Numbered from the stretch's first letter, positions 32,683 to 42,680 are shown. The stretch: 55,701 nt of DNA from Prevotella sp. (GCA_017455845.1 JAFSYY010000117.1:1-55701), one strand, 5' to 3'. The notes: a model not told the origin generated them from the letters alone. Numbers and translations are program-made.

Positions 32683-33699
32683 ATGTATAGATTTGAGAAT
32701 CCGGAATACCTGTGGCTGCTGGTGCTCGTGGCATTATGGGCACTTATACGCTTTGCCACATTTTTTAATCAGAAGAAAAGACTGCGCCGCTTTGGCGACC
32801 CGGAACTGCTGAACCAACTGATGCCCAACGTGTCGCGATGGCGCCCGCTGGTCAAGTTCTGCCTCTTGGAACTTGCCCTGGTGCTCGTCATCATAGCACT
32901 GGCACGTCCGCAGCAGGCCAACAGCATCAGTCAGGAGCAGCGTGCAGGCATAGAGACGGTCATCGCACTCGACATCAGTAACTCCATGAGAGCCACCGAT
33001 GTGTCGCCGTCACGCCTCGACCGTGCTAAGATGATGGTGGAGAACCTGGTTGAGAACTTCATCAACGACAAGATAGGACTTATTGTCTTTGCAGGCGATG
33101 CCTTCGTACAACTGCCCATCACCAGTGACTATGTCTCGGCCAAGATGTTCCTCAGCACCATCGATCCCACGATGATTGCCAACCAAGGCACCGACATTGC
33201 TGCAGCCATTGAGATGGCTACGCACAGTTTCACGCAGCAGGAGCATGTGGGCAAGGCCATCATCGTCATCACCGACGGCGAAGACCATGAGGGAGGAGCC
33301 ATAGAGGCTGCCAAGGATGCCAAGGAACGGGGTTACAACGTCTATGTGCTGGGCATCGGCTCTACCAACGGCTCGCCTGTACCCGACCCTGCCACCGGCA
33401 GTTATATGATTGACAACAGGGGTGAGACCGTGATGTCGCGCCTGAACGAGCAGATGTGCCGCGAAGTGGCACAGGCTGGCGGCGGCGCATATATCCATGT
33501 TGACAACAACAGCAGTGCACAACGGCTGCTGGATGAGGAACTCGACAAACTGGAGAAGGGCGAGACCACTATCTATAGCGACTATAGCGAGCAGTTCCAG
33601 TATGCGGCTGCCTTCGCACTACTGTTGCTTATCTTGGAGATTTGTATCTTGGATCGTAAGAATCCTTTGCTCAAGAATATTAAACTGTTTAAAAGATGA
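32683..33699 (+). CDS. batB: BatB, von Willebrand factor A membrane protein
   Basis: 338 residues, same layout as BatA: N-terminal spans (about 8-28, 59-75), VWA domain with metal-site motif DISNSM and ITDGEDHEGG, C-terminal span (about 305-322). BatA and BatB may form one complex. The gap before it has AAAAGGT/TAAAAGG repeats (32650-32675). The stop overlaps the batC ATG by 4 nt. Confidence 0.9.
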   Translation: MYRFENPEYLWLLVLVALWALIRFATFFNQKKRLRRFGDPELLNQLMPNVSRWRPLVKFCLLELALVLVIIALARPQQANSISQEQRAGIETVIALDISNSMRATDVSPSRLDRAKMMVENLVENFINDKIGLIVFAGDAFVQLPITSDYVSAKMFLSTIDPTMIANQGTDIAAAIEMATHSFTQQEHVGKAIIVITDGEDHEGGAIEAAKDAKERGYNVYVLGIGSTNGSPVPDPATGSYMIDNRGETVMSRLNEQMCREVAQAGGGAYIHVDNNSSAQRLLDEELDKLEKGETTIYSDYSEQFQYAAAFALLLLILEICILDRKNPLLKNIKLFKR

Positions 33700-34421
33700 A
33701 ACTGGCCAGACTGATTCTTTTGTTCATCATCATATCGGCAACAACAGGAAATGCCTTTGCCGACAACCGCCAGGCACGGAAACTGATAAGAAAGGGCAAC
33801 AGCCTCTATCGCTCGGATAAAAGGCAGGAAGCCCAGGTAAACTATCTGAAAGCCTTCCGTGCCGACAGCACGGACGCACGCGTGCTCTATAACCTTTCCA
33901 CCTCTATGTTCCCACGCGACTGGAAAGCAACGCCTCAGGAACGCCGCGACACAATGGCGGCATTCTATAACTCGGCCGCACGACAGGAGCAGAACCCGCT
34001 CAGAAAGGCGCAGGCCTATCACAACATGGGTGTCGTCTATCAGAGTGCACAGCAGTTTGACAAAGCCATCGAGGCCTACAAGAATGCACTGCGCAACAAT
34101 CCCAGTGACGACGAGACTCGCTATAACCTGGTGCTCTGCCAACGCCAACTGAAAAACCAGCAGAATGACAACAACCAGCAGAACCAGGATCAGGACAAAC
34201 AGGACAAGCAAGACCAACAGCAGCAGCAACAACAAGAGCAGCAGAAACAGGACGAGCAGAAGCAGGACGAGCAGCAGCAACAGCAGCAAGAGCCACCTAT
34301 GAGCAAGGAGAATGCCGAACAGTTGCTCAATGCCGCCATGCAGCAAGAGAAGAAGACCCAGGAGCGCATGAAGGAGGCCCAGCAACAGCCCCAGCGCCGG
34401 AGGATAGAGAAGAACTGGTAA
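33696..34421 (+). CDS. batC: BatC, exported TPR protein
   Basis: 241 residues. Signal peptide MKLARLILLFIIISATTGNAFA, two or three TPR units (about 25-60 and 105-145, AYHNMGVVYQSAQQFDKAIEAYKNAL), then a long Gln/Asp/Lys-rich tail (150-205) with runs of four to six Gln coded by CAG/CAA repeats. Periplasmic scaffold of the Bat system. Translationally coupled to batB. Confidence 0.88.
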   Translation: MKLARLILLFIIISATTGNAFADNRQARKLIRKGNSLYRSDKRQEAQVNYLKAFRADSTDARVLYNLSTSMFPRDWKATPQERRDTMAAFYNSAARQEQNPLRKAQAYHNMGVVYQSAQQFDKAIEAYKNALRNNPSDDETRYNLVLCQRQLKNQQNDNNQQNQDQDKQDKQDQQQQQQQEQQKQDEQKQDEQQQQQQEPPMSKENAEQLLNAAMQQEKKTQERMKEAQQQPQRRRIEKNW

Positions 34422-34471
34422 ACGAGAAATTTAATCAATTAAAATTAAAACAAAACAGACATTAGAAAACA

Positions 34472-37051
34472 ATGAAGCGAATCCTTTTAATTGTTTCATT
34501 TTTCAATTTCTTAATTGCGACAACAGTCGCTCAGACGCTCACAGCCAATGCGCCGCAGCAGGTGGCCGTAGGACAGCAGTTCCGGCTCACCTATACTGTC
34601 AACACACATGATGTATCGGGATTCCGTGTAGGACAGATACCATCGGAAGCCTTTGAGGTGTTGATGGGTCCCAGCACCAGCACGCAATCCAGTTTCAGTA
34701 TCGTGAACGGACACACCACGCAGTCTTCGACAGTCACCTATACCTTTGTGCTGAGTGCATTGAAGGAGGGCTCGTTCACCATCCCGGCTGCTACGGTAAA
34801 CGCCGAGGGAAAACAGATTTCATCCAACTCCTTGAAGATACAGGTCAGCGGTACGGCACCTCAGGGAGGCGGCAATTACAGCAGAGGCAGAAGCAGCCAA
34901 CAGCCTGAGACGCGCTCGGCAGGGACACCCATCTCGGGCTCCGACCTCTTCATCAAGGTCAGCGCCTCGAAGAAACGCGTAGTGGAACAGGAGCCTGTGT
35001 TGCTCACCTATAAGGTCTATACCTTGGTCAGCCTGACACAACTGGAAGGCAAGATGCCCGACCTGAAAGGCTTCCATACGCAGGAGATAGCATTGCCACA
35101 GGAGAAGAGTTTCAAGGTAGAGCAGTTCAATGGCCGTAACTATAAGACGGTGACGTGGAGCCAGTATGTCATGTTCCCGCAGATGGCGGGTAAACTGGAG
35201 GTGCCGCCCATCACATTCAACGGCATCGTGGTACAGCAGAACCGCAATATCGACCCCTTTGAGGCCTTCTTCAACGGAGGTTCCAGTTATGTGGAGGTAA
35301 AGAAGCAGATACAGGCACCAGGCGTGGAGATTCAGGTAGACCCCCTACCCGACCGTCCCATGGGCTTCAGCGGAGGTGTAGGCAGATTCAGCATGAAGAC
35401 GGAGATCGACAAAGATGAACTGAAGTCCAACGACCCGCTGACCATCCGCGTCACTATCAGCGGCACTGGCAACCTTAAACTGATAAAGGAGCCTGTCATC
35501 AAGTTCCCCAAGGACTTTGACACCTACGATGCCAAGATGACCGACAAGAGCCGGCTCACTACCAGCGGACTCGAAGGCAGCATCATCTACGAGTACCTGG
35601 CAGTTCCCAGACATCAGGGACAATACACCATCCCGCCTATTGAGTTTATCTATTACGACACCCAGGATAAGCAATATAAGACGCTGACCTCGGAGGCATA
35701 CCAACTTAACGTGGCCAAAGGCGAAGGCGGAGAGAGTCAGGTGCAGACCTTCACCAACCAGGAGGATATCCAGATGCTGGGCAGCGACATACGACATATC
35801 AAACTGGGCAATGCCAATGTCAAGGCCGACGGCGACTATTTCTTTGGCTCGTATCTGTATATCCTAAGTATCTCAGCCCTCCTGCTGATCTTCATCACGC
35901 TGTTCTACGTCTTCCGCAAGAGAGCCATTGAGAACGCAGACCTTGGAAAGGTACGCGGCAAGAAAGCCAACAAGATAGCCACCAAGCGATTGAAGCAGGC
36001 TGCCAAACTAATGAAGGACAACAAGCCAAACGAGTTCTACGATGAAGCCCTACGCGCCCTGTGGGGCTATGTGGGCGACAAACTCAACATCCCTGTGGAG
36101 CAGTTGTCAAGAGAGAATATCAGCGACCGTCTCTCAGCCCATCAGGTTGACGGCGACACCATCGGGCAGTTCCTTAGTGCTATCGACGAGTGCGAGTTCG
36201 AGCGTTATGCCCCCGGCGATCCTAAGGGTAACATGAGCAAGGTCTATCAAACGGCAATAACCGCCATTGAGAAAATAGAAGAAGGAATGAACCGCAAGCC
36301 AAAGAAAACGGCCGCAACAGCCATCTTGCTGCTGCTATTGCTAATGCCGTCGTCTGCTTTCGCCCTGTCTAAGGCCGAAGCCGACAGCAGTTACGTCAAC
36401 GAGAACTATCAGCAGGCTATAGAGCAGTATGAACGATTGCTTCAGGCCGGTCCTAGTGCAGAGTTGTACTATAACCTTGGCAACTCGTATTACCGCATGG
36501 ATGACATCACACATGCTATCCTGAACTACGAGCGTGCCTTGCTGCTCTCGCCTGGCGATGACGACATACGTTTTAATCTTCAGTTGGCACGCAGCAAGAC
36601 CATCGACAAGATTGTGCCTCAGTCGGAGTTCTTCCTCACTACGTGGTACCGCTCTATTGTCAACCTCCTGAGTGTCGATGGATGGGCATACATAGCCATA
36701 TTCTGCCTTGCCTTCACCGTTATTCTGCTCATTGTCTATCTGTTCTCCTCGCCCGTTTGGCTTCGAAAGATCGGTTTCTTTGGCGGTCTGCTGCTGCTGT
36801 TGTGTTTTATTCTGGGCAACGTGTTTGCCTGGCATCAGAGACGGATGATTGTCCATCGCGACGGGGCTATCATCATACAGTCTGCAGTACCTGTGAAGAG
36901 CACACCGGCACAAAACGGTACAGACCTCTTCCTGCTGCATGAGGGCACAAAAGTCAACATCATTGACGACTCGATGAACGGATGGTATGAAGTGCGCGTG
37001 CCAGACGGCAAGCAAGGGTGGGTGGAGACGAGTCAGATTGAAGTAATCTGA
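34472..37051 (+). CDS. BatD-BatE fusion protein
   Basis: 859 residues. Residues 1-600 are BatD: signal peptide (1-20), several beta-rich domains, one span about 460-482 (LYILSISALLLIFITLFYVF) and a cytoplasmic helical part. At about 608 the sequence MNRKPKKTAATAILLLLLLMPSSAFA looks exactly like the signal peptide of a separate BatE, followed by TPR units (QQAIEQYERLL, AELYYNLGNSYYRMDDITHAILNYERAL), two spans (about 735-755, 765-785) and a C-terminal SH3-like domain. No stop separates them: BatD and BatE are one chain, with the ATG of BatE (near 36295) as a possible internal start. The protein completes the aerotolerance operon. Confidence 0.85.
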   Translation: MKRILLIVSFFNFLIATTVAQTLTANAPQQVAVGQQFRLTYTVNTHDVSGFRVGQIPSEAFEVLMGPSTSTQSSFSIVNGHTTQSSTVTYTFVLSALKEGSFTIPAATVNAEGKQISSNSLKIQVSGTAPQGGGNYSRGRSSQQPETRSAGTPISGSDLFIKVSASKKRVVEQEPVLLTYKVYTLVSLTQLEGKMPDLKGFHTQEIALPQEKSFKVEQFNGRNYKTVTWSQYVMFPQMAGKLEVPPITFNGIVVQQNRNIDPFEAFFNGGSSYVEVKKQIQAPGVEIQVDPLPDRPMGFSGGVGRFSMKTEIDKDELKSNDPLTIRVTISGTGNLKLIKEPVIKFPKDFDTYDAKMTDKSRLTTSGLEGSIIYEYLAVPRHQGQYTIPPIEFIYYDTQDKQYKTLTSEAYQLNVAKGEGGESQVQTFTNQEDIQMLGSDIRHIKLGNANVKADGDYFFGSYLYILSISALLLIFITLFYVFRKRAIENADLGKVRGKKANKIATKRLKQAAKLMKDNKPNEFYDEALRALWGYVGDKLNIPVEQLSRENISDRLSAHQVDGDTIGQFLSAIDECEFERYAPGDPKGNMSKVYQTAITAIEKIEEGMNRKPKKTAATAILLLLLLMPSSAFALSKAEADSSYVNENYQQAIEQYERLLQAGPSAELYYNLGNSYYRMDDITHAILNYERALLLSPGDDDIRFNLQLARSKTIDKIVPQSEFFLTTWYRSIVNLLSVDGWAYIAIFCLAFTVILLIVYLFSSPVWLRKIGFFGGLLLLLCFILGNVFAWHQRRMIVHRDGAIIIQSAVPVKSTPAQNGTDLFLLHEGTKVNIIDDSMNGWYEVRVPDGKQGWVETSQIEVI

Positions 37052-37092
37052 GTGATGAGAACTGAGTGTTGAGAGTTAAGAGTTGAGAGTGA
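37050..37092 (+). repeat. GAGTGTT/GAGAGTT short repeat between batDE and PAP2
   Basis: Imperfect 7-8-nt units (GAGTGAT, GAACTGA, GAGTGTT, GAGAGTT, AAGAGTT, GAGAGTG) fill the gap to the next ATG. Confidence 0.6.
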
Positions 37093-37788
37093 ATGGAAGA
37101 GTTGATCGGTTTTGACAAGCAGTTGCTGCTATGGTTCAATGGCAGTGACTCCCTGTTCCTCGACGGACTGGTGAAGACGTTGACCACAGCCACCACATGG
37201 ATACCACTCTACATAGCATTACTTTATCTTGTGGTGAAAAACAACGACACCATGCAAAAGGTACTGCTTATCATTGGCTGTGCTGCTGTCTGCGTGCTTC
37301 TGGCCGGCTCGCTCAACGACCTGCTGGTCAAACCTGAGGTAGCCCGCTGGCGACCTACCCATGATGCCGAGATAGGCATACTGACAGACGTTGTCAACGG
37401 CTATCGCGGCGGCAGATACGGTTTTTTCTCCTCCCACGCGGCCAATACCTTCAGCATTGCCATCTTCTTCTCATTGCTGGTCAGAAACAGAATATTGACC
37501 ACTGCCTTGGTGCTTTGGTCACTGACAAACTGCTGGACGCGCCTGTATCTCGGTGTTCACTTCCCAGGCGACGTCTTGTGCGGACTCCTGTGGGGTGGTC
37601 TGGTAGGAACAGGTATTTGGTATCTGTATCATCGCATCATCAAGAAGATGGCAACCGGCAAGCAATTCATATCCTCACAGTACACGGCAACAGGCTATCA
37701 GATCAGCGACATCGATGTGGTAGTGTGTGTGCTGGTGTTCACATTAATCTATGCCATCCTGAGGTCGTGTTTCATGCTATATATATAG
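37093..37788 (+). CDS. PAP2-family membrane phosphatase
   Basis: 231 residues, five to six membrane spans. The three PAP2 motifs are present: KPEVARWRP (K-x6-RP), FSSHAANTF (SSHA variant of PSGH, catalytic His) and TRLYLGVHFPGD (R-x5-H-x3-D). Likely acts on a lipid phosphate, for example undecaprenyl pyrophosphate or lipid A phosphate, on the outer face of the inner membrane; substrate not decidable here. Six bases separate it from queA. Confidence 0.88.
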   Translation: MEELIGFDKQLLLWFNGSDSLFLDGLVKTLTTATTWIPLYIALLYLVVKNNDTMQKVLLIIGCAAVCVLLAGSLNDLLVKPEVARWRPTHDAEIGILTDVVNGYRGGRYGFFSSHAANTFSIAIFFSLLVRNRILTTALVLWSLTNCWTRLYLGVHFPGDVLCGLLWGGLVGTGIWYLYHRIIKKMATGKQFISSQYTATGYQISDIDVVVCVLVFTLIYAILRSCFMLYI

Positions 37789-37793
37789 AAGGA

Positions 37794-39059
37794 ATGGATA
37801 CAAAACATATACATATCAGTGATTATAACTATGACCTGCCCGATGAGCGCATAGCCAAGTTTCCGCTTACGCAACGCGACCACTCTAAACTGCTGGTCTA
37901 TAACCACGGCGAGGTGAATGAGGATACGTTCTGCAACCTGCCTGAGCATCTGCCTTCAGGAGCACTTATGGTGTTCAACAACACCAAGGTCATACAGGCA
38001 CGCATGCACTTCCGCAAAGATACCGGTGCACTCATAGAAGTGTTTCTGCTGGAACCTGCCGACCCCATAGACTATGAACAGATCTTCCAGTCACGCGGTC
38101 GCTGCTCGTGGTATTGCCTCGTGGGGAATCTAAAGAAATGGAAAGAGGGAACGCTCAGTTCACAATTCACAATTCACAATTCACAATTCACGATGAAGGC
38201 TACGCGTGGAGCCCAGCATGGTACCAGCCATCTTGTCGTATTTGAATGGTCAATAATTCAACCTTCCTCTCAACCGATGGACGCTTGCAATCAGATGGAT
38301 GCAAGAACACTCTCCTCCTTTGCCGAAGTTATCGACGCTATTGGCGAACTGCCCATACCCCCGTATCTTAACCGCAAGGCACAAGAGAGCGACAAGACCA
38401 CCTACCAGACTGTTTACTCGAAGATTAAAGGCAGTGTGGCAGCCCCTACAGCCGGTCTTCATTTCACTCCCGAAGTGCTTGCTGCCATCGACAGGAGAGG
38501 CATCGAACGCGAGGAACTTACCCTCCATGTAGGTGCAGGCACCTTTAAGCCCGTGAAGAGCGAGGAGATAGAAGGCCATGAGATGCATACTGAATTCATC
38601 AGTGTCAGGCGTGAAACCATCGACAAACTCATCAGTCATCAAGGACATGCCATCGCCGTGGGCACAACCAGCGTCCGCACTTTGGAGAGCCTCTACTGGA
38701 TGGGAGTGAAGACATACAACAACCCCGACATAGATGGCGAGAGCCTTCATGTTATGCAATGGGAGCCCTACGACTGCAACAGCGACCTTGACACCCTGAC
38801 GGCTCTCAAGGCCCTCGCACAGTGGATGGATGCCCGAGGGCTCAGTGTGCTCCACAGCAGCACGCAGATTATCATTGCGCCTGGCTACGACTACAGAATT
38901 GTAAAGATGCTAGTCACCAATTTCCATCAGCCGCAATCTACGCTGCTGCTCCTGGTGAGTGCCTTCGTGCACGGCGACTGGCATAAGATATATGACTACG
39001 CCCTCGCTCACGATTTCCGTTTCCTGAGTTATGGCGACTCATCATTACTCATCCCATAG
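37794..39059 (+). CDS. queA: S-adenosylmethionine:tRNA ribosyltransferase-isomerase
   Basis: 421 residues from ATG 37794; the frame is open back to 37515 but that part lies under the PAP2 gene. Family motifs: FNNTKVIQARMHF, GAALIEVFLLEP-like stretch, SVAAPTAGLHFT, LHVGAGTFKPV, HTEFISV, VGTTSVRTLE, TNFHQPQSTLLLLVSAF. It forms the epoxyqueuosine precursor on tRNA. Between SWYCLVGNLKKWKEG and the central part the usual few residues are replaced by about 40, starting LSSQFTIHNSQFT from an AATTCAC repeat, followed by further low-complexity sequence. Enzyme motifs on both sides are intact. Confidence 0.93.
   Translation: MDTKHIHISDYNYDLPDERIAKFPLTQRDHSKLLVYNHGEVNEDTFCNLPEHLPSGALMVFNNTKVIQARMHFRKDTGALIEVFLLEPADPIDYEQIFQSRGRCSWYCLVGNLKKWKEGTLSSQFTIHNSQFTMKATRGAQHGTSHLVVFEWSIIQPSSQPMDACNQMDARTLSSFAEVIDAIGELPIPPYLNRKAQESDKTTYQTVYSKIKGSVAAPTAGLHFTPEVLAAIDRRGIEREELTLHVGAGTFKPVKSEEIEGHEMHTEFISVRRETIDKLISHQGHAIAVGTTSVRTLESLYWMGVKTYNNPDIDGESLHVMQWEPYDCNSDLDTLTALKALAQWMDARGLSVLHSSTQIIIAPGYDYRIVKMLVTNFHQPQSTLLLLVSAFVHGDWHKIYDYALAHDFRFLSYGDSSLLIP
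38156..38192 (-). repeat. AATTCAC tandem repeat inside queA
   Basis: Four to five copies of an 8-nt AATTCACA word in frame, the inverse of the GTGAATT array at 27078-27112. Confidence 0.8.
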
Positions 39060-39127
39060 CCCCAGCCCATTAGCCCCATTAGCCCTATATGTCCCATTAG
39101 CCCCATTAGCCCTATTAGCCCCATAAA
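39058..39127 (+). repeat. 10-nt CATTAGCCCC/TATTAGCCCC repeats before nadE
   Basis: Six to seven copies of an imperfect 9-10-nt word [C/T]ATTAGCCCC fill the 74-nt gap between queA and nadE, covering the leader of nadE. They include the queA TAG stop. Confidence 0.8.
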
Positions 39128-39133
39128 AAAATT

Positions 39134-41044
39134 ATGAAATACGGATTGATAAAGGTGGCCTCTGCCATACCAGGTGTGCGCGTGGCCGATGTAGAGTACA
39201 ACAGACATCAGATTGAAAACCTCATTGCCCAAGCAGAGGGAAAGGGTGCCGAGGTCATCGTATTCCCAGAACTCACACTCACAGGCTATACCTGTCAGGA
39301 CCTCTTTCGTCAGCAACTGTTGCTCGACAAGGTGGAAGAAGCCCTGCTCATCCTGCTTGACTTCACGCGCAAACTCGACATCATCTCCGTCGTAGGACTA
39401 CCCGTGCGCATCGGATCGCTGCTCTATAACTGTGCTGTTGTCATACAGCGGGGAACGGTGTTAGGACTGGTGCCCAAGACCTACCTGCCTAATTATAACG
39501 AGTTCTATGAGAAACGATGGTTTGCATCGGCTGCCGACCTTATGCCTCAGGACATCTATCTGGCAGGCAGTCCCGTACATGTAGCCAACGAGCCCCTCGT
39601 CTTCCGTACCTGCGACGGCGTAGGCTTCGGCATTGAGATCTGTGAGGATGTGTGGGCACCGTTGCCGCCGAGCAACAACCTGGCACTGGCCGGAGCCGAT
39701 ATCATCCTCAACCTATCGGCTACCGACGAACTGTTGGGCAAGCATGAATACCTCTGCTCGCTGCTGGCCCAGCAGAGTGCACGTATGATGTGTGGCTATG
39801 TTTACAGCAGTTGCGGCTTTGGTGAGTCAACACAGGATGTGGTCTATGGAGGCAACGCCATGATATTCGAGAACGGCAGACTCATCGGCAAGTCAGAGCG
39901 ATTCTCACTCGAACCGCAACTCATGATACAGCAAATAGATGTGGACCTCTTGCGCTCGGAACGCCAGAACAACACAACCTTCCGAACGGCTCAGGACGGT
40001 GCCACCTCGCGCATCATCCAGGCCAAAGCCGTCACGTCTCAGGAGTTCACGCTCATCCGCGACATCAATCCACACCCCTTCATACCTTCGGGCAGCGAGA
40101 TGGCCAACCATTGTGAGGAGGTGCTCAATATTCAGACCCTGGGCCTGTGCAAACGTCTGCAACACACACATTGCGACAAGGCGGTCATCGGCATCAGCGG
40201 CGGACTCGACTCCACGCTGGCACTGCTCATCGTGGTGCGTGCCTTCGATAAACTGGGCCTCTCGCGAAAGGGCATCATAGGCATCACCATGCCTGGCTTT
40301 GGCACCACCGACCGCACCCACGACAACGCCGTCAGTCTTATGCAGTCGCTTGGCATCACACAGCGCGAGATCAGCATCGCCAAGGCCGTCATCCAGCATT
40401 TCCAGGACATCGGCCATCCTATGGATCTCCACGATGTGACCTATGAGAACTCACAGGCCCGCGAGCGCACGCAGATTCTCATGGATGTGGCCAACCAGAC
40501 AGGAGCCCTCGTCATCGGCACTGGCGACTTATCGGAACTGGCCTTGGGATGGTGCACCTATAACGGCGACCACATGTCAATGTATGGTGTCAACGCCAGC
40601 GTGCCCAAGACGCTCGTGCAGTATCTCATACGCTACCTGGCACAACTGCCTGCCTTTGCCGAAGAGCGCGACACACTCACCGACGTGGTGGAGACACCTA
40701 TCTCACCAGAACTAACACCGGCCGACTCAGAGGGCAAGATACAACAAAAAACGGAAGACCTCGTAGGTCCTTACGAGCTTCACGATTTCTTCCTTTACTA
40801 CCATCTCAGGTGGGGGGCTACGCCCGAGAAGATATTCCTCTTTGCGCAGAAGGCTTTCAGTGCAAAATACGATGACGACACGCTACATCATTGGCTGAAC
40901 ACCTTCTACCGTCGTTTCTTCAGCCAGCAGTTCAAACGCTCCTGCCTGCCCGACGGCCCCAAGATTGGTAGCGTCAGCCTCTCGCCACGCGGCGACTGGC
41001 GCATGCCCTCCGATGCAGCCAGCACCCTATGGCTCAACCATTAA
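39134..41044 (+). CDS. nadE: glutamine-dependent NAD+ synthetase
   Basis: 636 residues, the long two-domain form. N-terminal nitrilase-type glutaminase: Glu in VFPELTLTGY, Lys in VPKTYLPNYNEFYE, Cys in GFGIEICEDVW. C-terminal synthetase with the ATP pyrophosphatase loop GISGGLDSTLAL and GTGDLSELALGW. It converts deamido-NAD to NAD using glutamine and ATP. It ends 4 nt before the end of the convergent rpiB, with no hairpin between. Confidence 0.95.
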   Translation: MKYGLIKVASAIPGVRVADVEYNRHQIENLIAQAEGKGAEVIVFPELTLTGYTCQDLFRQQLLLDKVEEALLILLDFTRKLDIISVVGLPVRIGSLLYNCAVVIQRGTVLGLVPKTYLPNYNEFYEKRWFASAADLMPQDIYLAGSPVHVANEPLVFRTCDGVGFGIEICEDVWAPLPPSNNLALAGADIILNLSATDELLGKHEYLCSLLAQQSARMMCGYVYSSCGFGESTQDVVYGGNAMIFENGRLIGKSERFSLEPQLMIQQIDVDLLRSERQNNTTFRTAQDGATSRIIQAKAVTSQEFTLIRDINPHPFIPSGSEMANHCEEVLNIQTLGLCKRLQHTHCDKAVIGISGGLDSTLALLIVVRAFDKLGLSRKGIIGITMPGFGTTDRTHDNAVSLMQSLGITQREISIAKAVIQHFQDIGHPMDLHDVTYENSQARERTQILMDVANQTGALVIGTGDLSELALGWCTYNGDHMSMYGVNASVPKTLVQYLIRYLAQLPAFAEERDTLTDVVETPISPELTPADSEGKIQQKTEDLVGPYELHDFFLYYHLRWGATPEKIFLFAQKAFSAKYDDDTLHHWLNTFYRRFFSQQFKRSCLPDGPKIGSVSLSPRGDWRMPSDAASTLWLNH

Positions 41045-41048
41045 GTCT

Positions 41049-41492
41049 TCAACCTTCCAAGGGAATCTTGTCGATGCGCTTCTGATGACGACCACCCTCA
41101 AACTCTGTTGAGAAATACTCGTCCATAACCTTGCGGGCTGTCTCTTCGTCGATGAAGCGGCCAGGCATCACCAGCACATTGGCATTGTTGTGCTGACGGA
41201 TCAGATGTGCTATCTCAGGAATCCAGCACAGTCCGGCCCGTATTCCCTGATGTTTGTTCAGCGTCATGTTAATGCCCTCACCACTGCCGCAGATGGCAAT
41301 GCCTGGATAAACCTCTCCGGCCTCTATGCCGCGTGCCAGCGCATGTCCGAAGTCGCTATAGTCGCACGAGTCCTCAGTGTATGTACCATAGTCCTTATAC
41401 TCGTATCCTTTCTCTTCAAGATACTTTTTTACATACTGCTTCAGTGCAAAGCCAGCATGGTCACTGGCCAAACCAATTGTCTTTATTTCCAT
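41049..41492 (-). CDS. rpiB: ribose 5-phosphate isomerase B
   Basis: 147 residues, family length. SDHAGFALK at the N-terminus, the catalytic Cys in ICGSGEGINM, and a His/Arg phosphate site in NNANVLVMPGR. Interconverts ribose and ribulose 5-phosphate in the pentose phosphate route. It follows trpS on the minus strand, separated by 76 nt with a palindrome. Confidence 0.93.
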   Translation of the reverse strand: MEIKTIGLASDHAGFALKQYVKKYLEEKGYEYKDYGTYTEDSCDYSDFGHALARGIEAGEVYPGIAICGSGEGINMTLNKHQGIRAGLCWIPEIAHLIRQHNNANVLVMPGRFIDEETARKVMDEYFSTEFEGGRHQKRIDKIPLEG

Positions 41493-41529
41493 TTCAATTA
41501 TATAATATGGTATTCAAGTTTCGCTAGTG

Positions 41530-41549
41530 CTCAACTTGCGAAAGTTGAG
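41530..41549. repeat. small palindrome CTCAACTT-GCGA-AAGTTGAG
   Basis: A perfect 8-bp stem with a 4-nt loop between trpS and rpiB. A relaxed version (CTTAACTT-ACGG-AAGTTGAA) is at 24693-24712 upstream of ftsY; 15-16 of 20 positions agree, so they probably belong to one small dispersed element. Confidence 0.5.
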
Positions 41550-41568
41550 TAGTATGGTATTTATCCAT

Positions 41569-42615
41569 TTATCCGAAATAGTCTATCTGCATGGCTTTGC
41601 GAACCTCGCTCATGGTCTGTGCGCCTACCTCGCGAGCCTCTTCTGTGCCTTTCTTCAGGATATTGTAGATTTCAGGAATGTCTTTCTCGAACTCTGCACG
41701 ACGCTGTCGCATCGGCTCCAGATATTGGTTAAGCACTTCGTTGAGGAATTTCTTGCATTTCATGTCGCCCAGTCCGCCACGAGTATAATGCTCTTTCAGT
41801 TCATCCAGATTCTGATACTCGGGCCAGAACTTCTGAAAGTCGGCATCTGTAGAGAAAGCATCCAGATAGGTGAACACGGCATTCCCCTCAACATGTCCAG
41901 GATCGCTGACATTCAGGTGTGTGGGGTCGGTGTACATAGAGCGCACCTTCTGCCATACCTCTTCGGCCGAATCGCTCAGATAGATACAATTGCCCAGGCT
42001 CTTCGACATTTTCTCTTTACCGTCGGTGCCAGGAAGTCGTCGGGCCGTCATATTCTCTGGTAGCATGATATTGGGTTCCACCAACACTTCACCGTATGTA
42101 TTGTTAAAGCGGTTCACCAGTTCGCGTGTCACTTCCAGCATCGGCTCCTGGTCTTCACCTGCCGGCACCGTTGTTGCCTTGAACAGCGTAATGTCGGCCG
42201 CCTGGCTCACAGGGTAGCAGAAGAATCCCAGTGGTATGCTTTCTCCGCTGAAGCCGCGCATCTTTATCTCCGTTTTCACTGTGGGATTGCGTTGTACTCG
42301 ACTCACTGTGATCAGGTTCATCAGATACGTTGTCAACTCGGCCAGTTCTGGAATCTGACTCTGTATAAAGAGCGTACACTTTGTGGGGTCTAGGCCAGCC
42401 GATAGCCAGTCGAGAGCCACCTGTGTCACACTATTTCTTATTTTCTCTGGATTGTCGGCATTATCCGTCAGGGCCTGTACGTCGGCCATGAACACAAACA
42501 TTCTGTCGAAATTTCCTTCATTCTGCAGTTCTACACGACGTCGCAATGAACCAACGAAATGTCCGAGGTGCAGTTTGCCGGTTGGACGGTCGCCCGTCAA
42601 AATCACTTTTCCCAT
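41569..42615 (-). CDS. trpS: tryptophanyl-tRNA synthetase
   Basis: 348 residues from ATG 42615 (a TTG three codons upstream is unlikely). Class I signatures: [11 protein letters not shown] (HIGH-like) and EKMSKSLGN (KMSKS), plus [19 protein letters not shown] which binds adenylate and Trp. Charges tRNA-Trp. Confidence 0.95.
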   Translation of the reverse strand: MGKVILTGDRPTGKLHLGHFVGSLRRRVELQNEGNFDRMFVFMADVQALTDNADNPEKIRNSVTQVALDWLSAGLDPTKCTLFIQSQIPELAELTTYLMNLITVSRVQRNPTVKTEIKMRGFSGESIPLGFFCYPVSQAADITLFKATTVPAGEDQEPMLEVTRELVNRFNNTYGEVLVEPNIMLPENMTARRLPGTDGKEKMSKSLGNCIYLSDSAEEVWQKVRSMYTDPTHLNVSDPGHVEGNAVFTYLDAFSTDADFQKFWPEYQNLDELKEHYTRGGLGDMKCKKFLNEVLNQYLEPMRQRRAEFEKDIPEIYNILKKGTEEAREVGAQTMSEVRKAMQIDYFG

Positions 42616-42680
42616 TATTATCAATTCTTAATGCTTAATACATTCAAGTTCTTTAGTTTTGCTTTTGTCTTTTTCAACAC

